A stretch of 5,446 bases of DNA, taken from the NCBI GenBank assembly GCA_946885905.1, contig CAMPHL010000205.1:1-5446 (forward strand), given 5' to 3'. The DNA comes from an uncultured Pseudomonadota bacterium (lineage in GTDB: Bacteria > Pseudomonadota > Gammaproteobacteria > Burkholderiales > Usitatibacteraceae). The notes beneath the pieces were generated by a model, which was not told where the DNA came from, made no database searches, and saw only the letters and a list, made by a program, of their open reading frames with translations. The position numbers and the translations under genes were made by a program. Of the stretch, positions 1 to 5,446 are shown one piece after another (within the stretch, counting starts at the first letter, position 1; every line of letters begins with the position of its first letter).

Positions 1-8
1 CCCTGACG

Positions 9-1520
9 CTACGAGCCGAAGGTGATGCCCTGCGCGAGCGGGAGGTCCGTGCCGAAGTTGATCGTGCAGGTCTGCCGCCGCATGTAGGCCTTCCAGGCGT
101 CCGAGCCGGACTCGCGCCCGCCGCCGGTGTCCTTCTCGCCGCCGAAGGCGCCGCCGATCTCGGCCCCGGAGGGGCCGATGTTCACGTTGGCGATGCCGCA
201 ATCGCTGCCCGAGGCCGAGAGGAAGCGCTCGGCCTCGCGCATGTCGTTGGTGAAGATCGAGGAAGCCAGGCCCTGGGGCACGGCGTTGTGCATCGCGATC
301 GCCTCGTCGAAGTCGCGGTAGCGCAGGACATAGAGGATCGGCGCGAAGGTCTCGCGCCCGACGAGCTCGGTCTGCCGCGGCATCTCCACGATCGCCGGAC
401 GGACATAGGCGGCATCCGGGTACTTGTCGGCGAGCGCGCGCCCGCCGCCGTGCACCTTGCCGCCCGCGCGCTTCGCCTCCTCGAGCGCCCGGTCCATCGC
501 CTCGGCCGAGCGTGCATCGATGAGAGGGCCGACCAGGGTGCCATCCTCGAGCGGGTTTCCGATCGGCAGCCCCTCGTAGACCTTGCGCAGGCGCGCCACC
601 AGGTCGTCCGCGAGGCTTTCGTGGACGATGAGCCGGCGCAGCGTCGTGCAGCGCTGTCCCGCGGTGCCGACCGCCGCGAACGTGATCGCCCTCACGGCGA
701 GCTCCCGGTCGGCCGAAGGGGCCACGATCATCGCGTTGTTGCCGCCCAGCTCGAGCAGCGTGCGCACGAAACGCCCCGCGGTGCGCGTGGCGACGGCGCG
801 GCCCATCGCGGTCGACCCGGTCGCCGAAACGAGGCGGATGCGGGGGTCGTCGACCAGCCATTCGCCCTGCTCGCGCCCGCCGAGGACGACGGCCGAGAGT
901 CCCGCGGGCACCTCGCCCAGCGTCGGGCGTGCCCGCTCGACCGCGCGGGCGAAGAGCCGCTGGCATGCGAGCGCCGTGAGCGGCGTCTTCTCGGAGGGCT
1001 TCCAGACCACCGGGTCGCCGCAAACCCAGGCGAGCGCCGCGTTCCACGCCCAGACCGCGACCGGGAAATTGAACGCGCTGATGACCGCCACGGGTCCGAG
1101 CGGATGCCATGTCTCCATCATGCGATGGCCGGGGCGCTCGGAAGCGATCGTGAGCCCGTAGAGCTGGCGCGAAAGGCCCACCGCGAAGTCGCAGATGTCG
1201 ATCATCTCCTGCACTTCGCCCAGACCCTCCGGCAGGATCTTGCCGGCCTCGAGGCTCACCAGGCGCCCCAGGGGCTCGCGCGCCGCGCGCAGCTCCTCGC
1301 CGAAAAGGCGCACCAGCTCGCCGCGCCGCGGCGCCGGCCAATCGCGCCACGCGAGGAACGCCTTGTCGGCCGCGCCCACCATCGCCGCGACTTGCGCTAT
1401 CGTATGCGCACGCAGGCGCGTGAGCTCCGCGCCATCGATGGGTGAACGCGCCGGAAGGTCGTTGCCCTGGTGCGCGGAAAGGTCGAGGTCGAGAAAGGAC
1501 GTGATCGACGAGATATCCAT
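9..1520 (-). CDS. amaB: alpha-aminoadipate semialdehyde / piperideine-6-carboxylate dehydrogenase (ALDH7 family)
   Basis: Cytoplasmic NAD(P)-dependent aldehyde dehydrogenase of 503 residues, full length for the ALDH7 (antiquitin) family. It should oxidise alpha-aminoadipate semialdehyde, which cyclises to piperideine-6-carboxylate, to alpha-aminoadipate in lysine breakdown. Seen directly: the Rossmann-region AFNFPVAVWAWN (149-160, Asn151 in the oxyanion hole), GSTAMG (235-240), general base Glu257 in LLELGGNN, and nucleophile Cys291 in GTAGQRCTT. Family-specific signs are GEVQE (101-105), Arg290 just before the cysteine, and the long C-terminal run SGAEIGGAFGGEK...GGGRESGSDAWK (451-477), with the tail CTINFGTDLPLAQGI; these are near identical to what I recall of animal ALDH7A1. 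The start ATG at 1520 has a good AGGA six bases upstream. It is the second gene of a leftward pair, 37 bp after an amino-acid dehydrogenase that could supply its substrate. No key residue is missing. The family call is very secure; the exact physiological substrate is inferred. Confidence 0.95.
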   Translation of the reverse strand: MDISSITSFLDLDLSAHQGNDLPARSPIDGAELTRLRAHTIAQVAAMVGAADKAFLAWRDWPAPRRGELVRLFGEELRAAREPLGRLVSLEAGKILPEGLGEVQEMIDICDFAVGLSRQLYGLTIASERPGHRMMETWHPLGPVAVISAFNFPVAVWAWNAALAWVCGDPVVWKPSEKTPLTALACQRLFARAVERARPTLGEVPAGLSAVVLGGREQGEWLVDDPRIRLVSATGSTAMGRAVATRTAGRFVRTLLELGGNNAMIVAPSADRELAVRAITFAAVGTAGQRCTTLRRLIVHESLADDLVARLRKVYEGLPIGNPLEDGTLVGPLIDARSAEAMDRALEEAKRAGGKVHGGGRALADKYPDAAYVRPAIVEMPRQTELVGRETFAPILYVLRYRDFDEAIAMHNAVPQGLASSIFTNDMREAERFLSASGSDCGIANVNIGPSGAEIGGAFGGEKDTGGGRESGSDAWKAYMRRQTCTINFGTDLPLAQGITFGS

Positions 1521-1523
1521 TTG

Positions 1524-1530
1524 CTTTCCT
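1524..1530 (-). promoter_or_regulatory. ribosome-binding site of the ALDH7 gene
   Basis: On the minus strand AGGAAAG lies just before the ATG at 1520, with AGGA six bases from the start codon. It is the best Shine-Dalgarno match in the window and fixes the start of the aldehyde dehydrogenase. No promoter is evident in the 37-bp gap, which supports co-transcription with the upstream dehydrogenase gene. Confidence 0.7.
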
Positions 1531-1557
1531 GGCGACAGGCTACCGTCCGGCCGCCTT

Positions 1558-2628
1558 CTACGCGTAATACGCCCCGAACCGGTTCGCCAGGAAATCCTCC
1601 AGCGGCGCCTGCTCCTGGCGCACGAAGCCCGCCTTGGGAAGCTTACCCTCGATCAGCAGGTCCACCATGGCGCAGATGCCCGCGGCCGTGGTGACCTGGA
1701 TCGCAGAGAAGAGCCGCCCGTCGATCGCCTGCGCATAGATCTTCTTGGCGTACACCTCCTGCTGCAGCCGCCCGTCGCGCTCGCCGGTCACGGACACGTA
1801 GACCAGCACGACGTCCTGCTTGGTCATCGGGATCGCCGCCTCGAGCACGTCCTTCAGCAGGTCGCGCCGCCGGTCCAGGCGCAGGTCGCGCACCAGCGTC
1901 TTCACGATGTCGCGGTGCCCCGGATAGCGCACCGTCTTGTAATTCAGGTTCTCGACCCGGCCCTTGAGCGTGTCGGAGAGCGTGCCCAGTCCTCCGGACG
2001 TGTTGAACGCTTCGTAGTCCACGCCGTCGAGCGCGAAGTGCTCGAGCTCCTCGAGCGGCAGCGTGTCCATCGGCTGGCCGTCGCGGATCGATTGGCACGG
2101 GTTGCAATACTCGTTGATGAGCCCGTCCGTGCTCCACGTGAGGTTGTACTTGAGGGCGTTGTTCGGGAAGGTCGGGAGCGCGCCGACGCGCATGTAGACG
2201 TCGCGCAGCTTGTCGAAGCGCTGCGCGAGGTCGTGCGCGACGATCGAGATGAAGCCGGGCGCGAGCCCGCACTGCGGGATCATCGCGCTCTTCGCCCCAT
2301 GGGCGAGCGCCATCACCTCGCGCGTGCTTTGCACGTCCTCGGTGAGGTCCAGGTAGTGCGCGCCCGCATGGCGCGCGGCAGCGGCGATCGCGGGGGTGAG
2401 GTAGAACGGGCACGCGCTCACGACCACGTCCTGGCCGGCCACGAGCCGATCGAGCTCGCCCGGCTTGCCGAGGTCGGCGGCGATGCACTCGGCGGCGTCC
2501 TTCATGGGTGCGAGGCGGGCCGCATCCGCATCCACGACCCGCAGCTCGTAATCGCCGGTGTGGCCGAGGAGGTGGATGATCGCTTCGCCGATCTTGCCGG
2601 CGCCGAAGAGCGTGAGCCTGGTGGTCAT
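1558..2628 (-). CDS. saccharopine dehydrogenase-family oxidoreductase, probable L-lysine 6-dehydrogenase
   Basis: Protein of 356 residues, complete. An N-terminal Rossmann fold starts at once with FGAGKIGEA (Gly9, Gly11, Gly14). The second strand ends in RVVDAD with Asp33, an acidic residue that usually favours NAD over NADP. The middle has QCGLAPGFISIVAHDLA (119-135), and the C-terminal catalytic domain carries EAFNTSGGLGTLSDTL (206-221) and NLNYKTVRYPGHRDI (227-241). These blocks match, from memory, the lysine 6-dehydrogenase of Geobacillus and related short saccharopine dehydrogenases. Lysine 6-dehydrogenase converts L-lysine oxidatively to alpha-aminoadipate semialdehyde, which is exactly the substrate of the ALDH7 enzyme encoded 37 bp downstream. 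The alternative is a true saccharopine dehydrogenase, but no lysine-ketoglutarate reductase domain or gene is visible here. The ATG at 2628 has only a modest GGGA seven bases upstream, inside a palindrome. It is the first gene of the leftward operon, divergent from an Lrp/AsnC regulator. The family is certain; the substrate is inferred from context. Confidence 0.9.
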   Translation of the reverse strand: MTTRLTLFGAGKIGEAIIHLLGHTGDYELRVVDADAARLAPMKDAAECIAADLGKPGELDRLVAGQDVVVSACPFYLTPAIAAAARHAGAHYLDLTEDVQSTREVMALAHGAKSAMIPQCGLAPGFISIVAHDLAQRFDKLRDVYMRVGALPTFPNNALKYNLTWSTDGLINEYCNPCQSIRDGQPMDTLPLEELEHFALDGVDYEAFNTSGGLGTLSDTLKGRVENLNYKTVRYPGHRDIVKTLVRDLRLDRRRDLLKDVLEAAIPMTKQDVVLVYVSVTGERDGRLQQEVYAKKIYAQAIDGRLFSAIQVTTAAGICAMVDLLIEGKLPKAGFVRQEQAPLEDFLANRFGAYYA

Positions 2629-2629
2629 G

Positions 2630-2641
2630 GCGGGATCCCGC
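2630..2641. repeat. 12-bp perfect palindrome over the dehydrogenase ribosome-binding site
   Basis: GCGGGATCCCGC is its own reverse complement. It begins two bases upstream of the dehydrogenase ATG (2628) and contains the gene's only Shine-Dalgarno-like bases, GGGA (2639 to 2636 on the minus strand). In mRNA it could fold as a four-pair G-C stem with a GAUC loop, partly masking the site, or in DNA it could be a short protein-binding site. It may also be a chance result of high G+C. Confidence 0.35.
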
Positions 2642-2664
2642 GGAGGGTTTCTGACACGCCTGAT

Positions 2665-2693
2665 GCTACGTGGGGGCCGAGTCGATTCGTAGC
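2665..2693. promoter_or_regulatory. candidate operator: inverted repeat GCTACG-N17-CGTAGC
   Basis: Two perfect 6-bp arms, 2665-2670 and 2688-2693, have centres 23 bp apart, about two DNA turns. The repeat lies between the divergent genes, directly upstream of the rightward -35 box, and covers a weak leftward -10-like TAGCAT (2668 to 2663 on the minus strand). This is where an Lrp/AsnC protein would be expected to bind. Arms this short can arise by chance in 130 bp, so it is only a candidate. Confidence 0.25.
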
Positions 2694-2700
2694 CGCCGGA

Positions 2701-2729
2701 TTGACGTTATGGCGCCCGCCGATTACCAT
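2701..2729 (+). promoter_or_regulatory. sigma70-like promoter for the Lrp/AsnC regulator
   Basis: TTGACG at 2701-2706 matches five of six bases of the -35 consensus. After exactly 17 bases, TACCAT at 2724-2729 matches four of six bases of the -10 consensus. This would start transcription near 2735-2737, leaving a leader of a little over 20 bases before the ATG at 2759. The position, spacing and orientation all fit, though no transcript data support it. Confidence 0.55.
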
Positions 2730-2751
2730 TTCGACTACTCGCTTGGACGAA

Positions 2752-2755
2752 AAGG
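2752..2755 (+). promoter_or_regulatory. closely spaced ribosome-binding site of the Lrp/AsnC gene
   Basis: AAGG sits only three bases before the ATG at 2759, shorter than the usual five to nine. No better start codon that keeps the complete helix-turn-helix is apparent, so the ATG is still preferred. Confidence 0.4.
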
Positions 2756-2758
2756 CGA

Positions 2759-3187
2759 ATGACGCCCAAGGACCAGCAGCTGATCGACCTCCTGCGCGCG
2801 AACGCCCGCGAGAGCGTCGCGGCGCTCGCGCGCAAGCTGGGCGTGGCCCGCTCCACGGTGGTCGCGCGGTTGAAGCGCCTGGAGGACTCCGGCGCCATCG
2901 CCGGCTACACCGTGCGGCTCGGGCAGACGCCGCAGCGCCCCGCGATCACCGCCCATGTGCTGCTCGAGGCGAGCGCCAAGCGCGCCGACGCGCTGGTGCG
3001 CGAGCTGAAGGCCCTGCCCGCGATCCGCGGCGTCTACGCCATCTCCGGCGCCTTCGACTATCTCGCGATCCTCGAGACCCCGACCACCCACGACATGGAC
3101 GCCATCCTCGACCGGATCGGCCGCATCGAAGGCGTGGCGCGCACGCAGACCCACATCGCGCTGTCGGTCAAGTTCGAGCGCCATTGA
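2759..3187 (+). CDS. Lrp/AsnC-family transcriptional regulator
   Basis: DNA-binding regulator of 142 residues, a normal length for the single-copy Lrp/AsnC family. The N-terminal winged helix-turn-helix (about 4-50) reads KDQQLIDLLRANARESVAAL, then ARKLGVARSTVVARLKRLE with the recognition helix at about 30-41, followed by GAIAGYTVRLG linking to the ligand-binding RAM domain (about 64-140). The RAM domain contains the typical GVYAISGAFDYLAILE (91-106), where the Gly-x-x-Asp turn forms part of the effector and dimer interface. Such proteins form dimers to octamers and respond to amino acids. The gene is divergent from the lysine-catabolic pair, the classic layout for a local regulator, so lysine or a product of its breakdown is a likely effector (inference). 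The start ATG has an AAGG only three bases upstream, which is close. A good sigma70-like promoter lies just before it. Its TGA overlaps the TTG start proposed for the next gene. Confidence 0.95.
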   Translation: MTPKDQQLIDLLRANARESVAALARKLGVARSTVVARLKRLEDSGAIAGYTVRLGQTPQRPAITAHVLLEASAKRADALVRELKALPAIRGVYAISGAFDYLAILETPTTHDMDAILDRIGRIEGVARTQTHIALSVKFERH

Positions 3188-4059
3188 GCGAGGGCGAGCA
3201 GCCGCTGCGCCGGGCACTGCCCTTCATCCTGCTCGCGGGGCTTTGCTTCAGCACCCTCGATGCCACCGCCAAGTACCTGGTGCAGTTCCACTCGCTCTTC
3301 CTGGTGGTCTGGGCCCGCTACGCCGGCCAGATGCTGGTGACCACGCCGATCGCCTTCCAGCGCGGCGGGCCGGAATTCTGGCGCACGAGGCACTTGAAAG
3401 TGCAGCTGGTGCGCTCGCTCTGCCTGGTGATCGCGACCGCGTGCTTCTTCGGCGGCCTGCGATTCCTGCCGCTCGCCGAGGGTACGGCGGTGAGCTACCT
3501 CGCCCCCATGATCGGCCTGCTCCTCGCCTATCCGGTGCTGGGCGAGCGTCCGACACGCGCACGCTGGCTCGCGGCCGTGGGCGGCTTCGTGGGGATCCTC
3601 ATCCTGGTACGCCCCGGCGGCGCGGTGTTCCACCCGGCCACGCTCCTGCTCCTGGGAGCGGCGGCGAGCAACGCGCTCTACCAGTTGCTCACGCGCAGGC
3701 TCCCCCATGACGCCTCCCACACGACGCTCTTCTATTCGGGACTGGTGGGAACGGTGTTGCTCTCGCTCGCCCTGCCCTTCGTGGAAACGCCCCGGGCGAT
3801 CACCTGGTCGGACGTCTTCTTCCTCGTGATGCTGGGCCTCATGGCCGGCGTGGGACACTGGAACCTCATCGTCGCCTTCACGCGCGCGCCCGCCACGCTG
3901 GTCGCGCCCTTCACCTACGTGGGGATGCTATGGGCCACGATCTACGGGTTCGCGGTCTTCGGCCACCTCCCCGACCGGTGGTCCGTCGCCGGCATGGCGG
4001 TCATCGTCGCGAGCGGCATCGCGCTGATGGCGCACGAGCGCCGGGCGCACCGGCGCTAG
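3184..4059 (+). CDS. EamA/DMT-superfamily membrane transporter
   Basis: Inner-membrane protein of 291 residues with about ten transmembrane helices in two EamA repeats (about 11-143 and 152-286), a normal size for drug/metabolite transporters. Seen directly: helix 1 ALPFILLAGLCFSTLDATAKY, the repeat-1 signature RFLPLAEGTAVSYLAPMIGL (93-112) followed by GERPTRARWLAAVGGFVGIL, and in repeat 2 AFTRAPATLVAPFTYVGMLW (231-250) and GHLPDRWSVAGMAVIVASG. It ends in a basic tail, HERRAHRR. The reading frame stays open far upstream, but the upstream part is antisense to other genes. The only sensible start is TTG at 3184, which overlaps the TGA of the regulator in the string TTGA and gives a short cytoplasmic N-terminus before helix 1. 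The first in-frame ATG (residue 50) would remove helix 1 and most of helix 2. No Shine-Dalgarno is evident, so translational coupling to the regulator is likely. The substrate cannot be read from sequence; export of an amino acid or metabolite fits its Lrp-type neighbour. Confidence 0.92.
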   Translation: MSEGEQPLRRALPFILLAGLCFSTLDATAKYLVQFHSLFLVVWARYAGQMLVTTPIAFQRGGPEFWRTRHLKVQLVRSLCLVIATACFFGGLRFLPLAEGTAVSYLAPMIGLLLAYPVLGERPTRARWLAAVGGFVGILILVRPGGAVFHPATLLLLGAAASNALYQLLTRRLPHDASHTTLFYSGLVGTVLLSLALPFVETPRAITWSDVFFLVMLGLMAGVGHWNLIVAFTRAPATLVAPFTYVGMLWATIYGFAVFGHLPDRWSVAGMAVIVASGIALMAHERRAHRR

Positions 4060-4072
4060 GGTATCGTTGGCC

Positions 4073-5446
4073 ATGCAGCCGGCCGGCGAAACGCCACGCG
4101 GTTCCGGGGGGCCCGACCTCGTGCAACTCGTCGGCCTCGCGCTCTTCTATTTCCTCGCGGGCCGCATCGGCCTGTCGTTCGCCGACATCCACAGCAGCGC
4201 CTCGGCCGTGTGGCCGCCCACCGGCATCGCGCTGGCGGCCCTCCTGGTATACGGCCCGGGCGCATGGCCGGCGATTTTCGTGGGCGCGTTCCTGGTGAAC
4301 CTCACGACCTCGGGCGCCATCGCCTCGTCGGTCGTGATCGCCCTCGGCAACGCGGCGGAAGCCGCCGCGGGCGCCTGGCTCGTCGGCCGCTGGGCTCGAG
4401 GAGCGGCATGCTTCGAGCGCGTGGGCGACGTGTTCCGGTTCGCGCTGCTCGCCGCGGGACTCGCGACGATGGTGAGCGCGACGCTCGGCGTCGCCGCGCT
4501 GGTGCTGTTCGGCCAGGCGAGCATGGCCTCGTTCGGCGGCATCTGGCTCACGTGGTGGCTGGGCGACGCGACCGCGGCCCTCATCGTGACGCCGCCGCTC
4601 GTGCTCTGGTATCTCGACCGGCGCGTGGACCTCACCGAAGGCGGCATGGCCGAAGCCGTGCTCACCCTGGCGCTGGTGATGGCGGTGGGGGTGCTTTGCT
4701 TCGCAAGCCCGGTGCTGAGCGGCTATCCCCTCGTGTTCCTCTGCCTGCCGCCGCTCGCCTACGTGGCCTATCGCTTCGGCCGGCGTTCGGCCGCGACCCA
4801 CGTGCTGCTCCTGTCGCTCATCGCCGTGTACACGACGCAGCACGGCGTGGGTCCCTTCGTCATGGCCACGCGCAACGAATCATTGCTGGTGTTGCAGGCG
4901 TTCATGGGCACGATCGCGCTCACCATGCTGCCGATGGCGGCGCTGGTAGCCGAATACCGTCGCGCCAGCGCCGCGCTCGAGGCCGCGCACGCGCAGGAAC
5001 GCCGCGCCCGCGCCGAGGCCGAGGCCGCCTCCACCTCCAAGGACGAATTCCTGTCGATGCTCAGCCACGAGCTGCGCAACCCGTTGCAGGCGATGGCGAG
5101 CTCGATCTGGTTGCTCGACCGGCCTGCCGGCGCATCGGACCGTCCGCGGCGCGCGGTCGCGATCCTCCGTCGCCAGACCGAGCACCTCACGCGGCTCGTG
5201 AACGACCTGCTCGACGTCGCGCGCGTGACCGCCGGGCGCATGCCGATCGTGCCCCAGCCCCTCAACCTCGCCGACGCGGCGCGGCGCGCGGTGAACGCCC
5301 TGGATGCGGCAGGCCGGCTGGACGACCACCGTATCGAGGTCGAGGCCGAGGCGCTCTGGCTGCGGGCCGATCCGGCGCGCCTCGACCAGATGCTGTCGCA
5401 CATCGTGGCCAATGCCCTGAAGTACACGCCCCAGGGAGGGCGCGTG
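4073..5446 (+). CDS. MASE1-domain sensor histidine kinase, 3' end beyond the window
   Basis: Open through 458 codons to the window edge, so partial at the C-terminus. Residues about 16-293 form a MASE1 membrane sensor of about eight helices, with the hallmark AVWPPTGIALAALLVYG (45-61), WPAIFVGAFLVN (65-76), GNAAEAAAGAWLVGR (92-106) and WLTWWLGDATAALIVTPPL (158-176). A charged, Ala/Glu/Arg-rich helix (about 294-322) then acts as a signalling linker into the HisKA domain, whose H box SKDEFLSMLSHELRNPLQ has phospho-acceptor His332. The ATPase domain begins with RLDQMLSHIVANALKYTP (about 436-453). Asn447, expected to bind magnesium, is present, while the first Asn of the usual N box is His here. 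The G boxes and any receiver domain lie outside the window. There is no PAS domain between MASE1 and HisKA. The ATG at 4073 is 13 bp after the transporter stop and lacks a clear ribosome-binding site; TTG at 4067 is a possible alternative. The ligand is unknown. Membership in the same transcript as the regulator and transporter is inferred from spacing. Confidence 0.93.
   Translation, partial: MQPAGETPRGSGGPDLVQLVGLALFYFLAGRIGLSFADIHSSASAVWPPTGIALAALLVYGPGAWPAIFVGAFLVNLTTSGAIASSVVIALGNAAEAAAGAWLVGRWARGAACFERVGDVFRFALLAAGLATMVSATLGVAALVLFGQASMASFGGIWLTWWLGDATAALIVTPPLVLWYLDRRVDLTEGGMAEAVLTLALVMAVGVLCFASPVLSGYPLVFLCLPPLAYVAYRFGRRSAATHVLLLSLIAVYTTQHGVGPFVMATRNESLLVLQAFMGTIALTMLPMAALVAEYRRASAALEAAHAQERRARAEAEAASTSKDEFLSMLSHELRNPLQAMASSIWLLDRPAGASDRPRRAVAILRRQTEHLTRLVNDLLDVARVTAGRMPIVPQPLNLADAARRAVNALDAAGRLDDHRIEVEAEALWLRADPARLDQMLSHIVANALKYTPQGGRV

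Noticed and set aside
288..1445. 385-codon open frame on the plus strand, antisense to the ALDH7 gene
   Set aside because: Arg/Ala/Glu/His-rich translation with no recognisable domain, typical of the complement of a GC-rich gene; the minus-strand gene is certain.
1195..3183. Very long rightward open frame continuing into the transporter, suggesting a 954-residue fusion protein
   Set aside because: The part before 3184 is antisense to the dehydrogenase and ALDH7 genes and out of frame with the Lrp gene. It is rich in Arg/Ala/His low-complexity sequence with no domain. Only the final 291 codons look like a real protein.
3058..3858. 266-codon minus-strand open frame across the transporter
   Set aside because: Composition (many His, Gln, Glu and Arg) and lack of motifs mark it as the shadow of the EamA gene.
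4060..4072. Possible terminator or promoter between transporter and kinase
   Set aside because: Only 13 bases, with no stem-loop, T-run or -10/-35 boxes.
4001..5427. Long minus-strand open frames opposite the kinase
   Set aside because: The plus strand encodes clear MASE1, H-box and N-box motifs; the opposite frames have biased Arg/Ser/Ala composition and no domain.
1..5446. Mobile element, CRISPR array, tRNA/rRNA gene, phage or defence system
   Set aside because: No transposase, terminal repeats, spaced repeats, RNA gene motifs or defence domains were seen on either strand; composition looks even throughout.

Overview
The window is very GC-rich, gene-dense bacterial DNA (roughly two thirds G+C or more by eye) with almost every base assigned to a gene. 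Gene content, codon bias towards G/C in the third position and protein style suggest a proteobacterium, most likely a betaproteobacterium. That placement is an inference from style, since no rRNA or other marker gene is present.

Left part (9-2628, minus strand): a two-gene unit transcribed leftwards. The first gene (2628 to 1558) is a 356-residue saccharopine dehydrogenase/lysine 6-dehydrogenase-type oxidoreductase. The second (1520 to 9) is a clear ALDH7-family (antiquitin) aldehyde dehydrogenase, the enzyme that oxidises alpha-aminoadipate semialdehyde / piperideine-6-carboxylate to alpha-aminoadipate. The 37-bp gap holds a good ribosome-binding site. Together they form a plausible short route from L-lysine (or saccharopine) to alpha-aminoadipate.

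Middle (2629-2758): a 130-bp divergent control region. It has a good sigma70-like promoter facing right, an imperfectly supported inverted repeat next to it, and no strong promoter facing left, which would fit activator-dependent expression of the lysine genes.

Right part (2759-5446, plus strand): an Lrp/AsnC-family regulator (142 aa), a ten-helix EamA/DMT transporter that appears to start at a TTG codon overlapping the regulator's stop codon, and, 13 bp further on, the 5' part of a MASE1-type membrane sensor histidine kinase that runs off the window after its N box. The tight packing suggests one transcript for regulator, transporter and kinase.

Working model: the Lrp/AsnC protein senses an amino acid (lysine or a breakdown product) and controls the divergent catabolic pair and its own downstream transporter. 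The kinase may be a read-through passenger or a linked sensor; its output partner is not visible. I see no RNA genes, CRISPR, insertion sequences, phage genes or wholly new system here. The content is ordinary metabolic and regulatory genes in an interesting arrangement.
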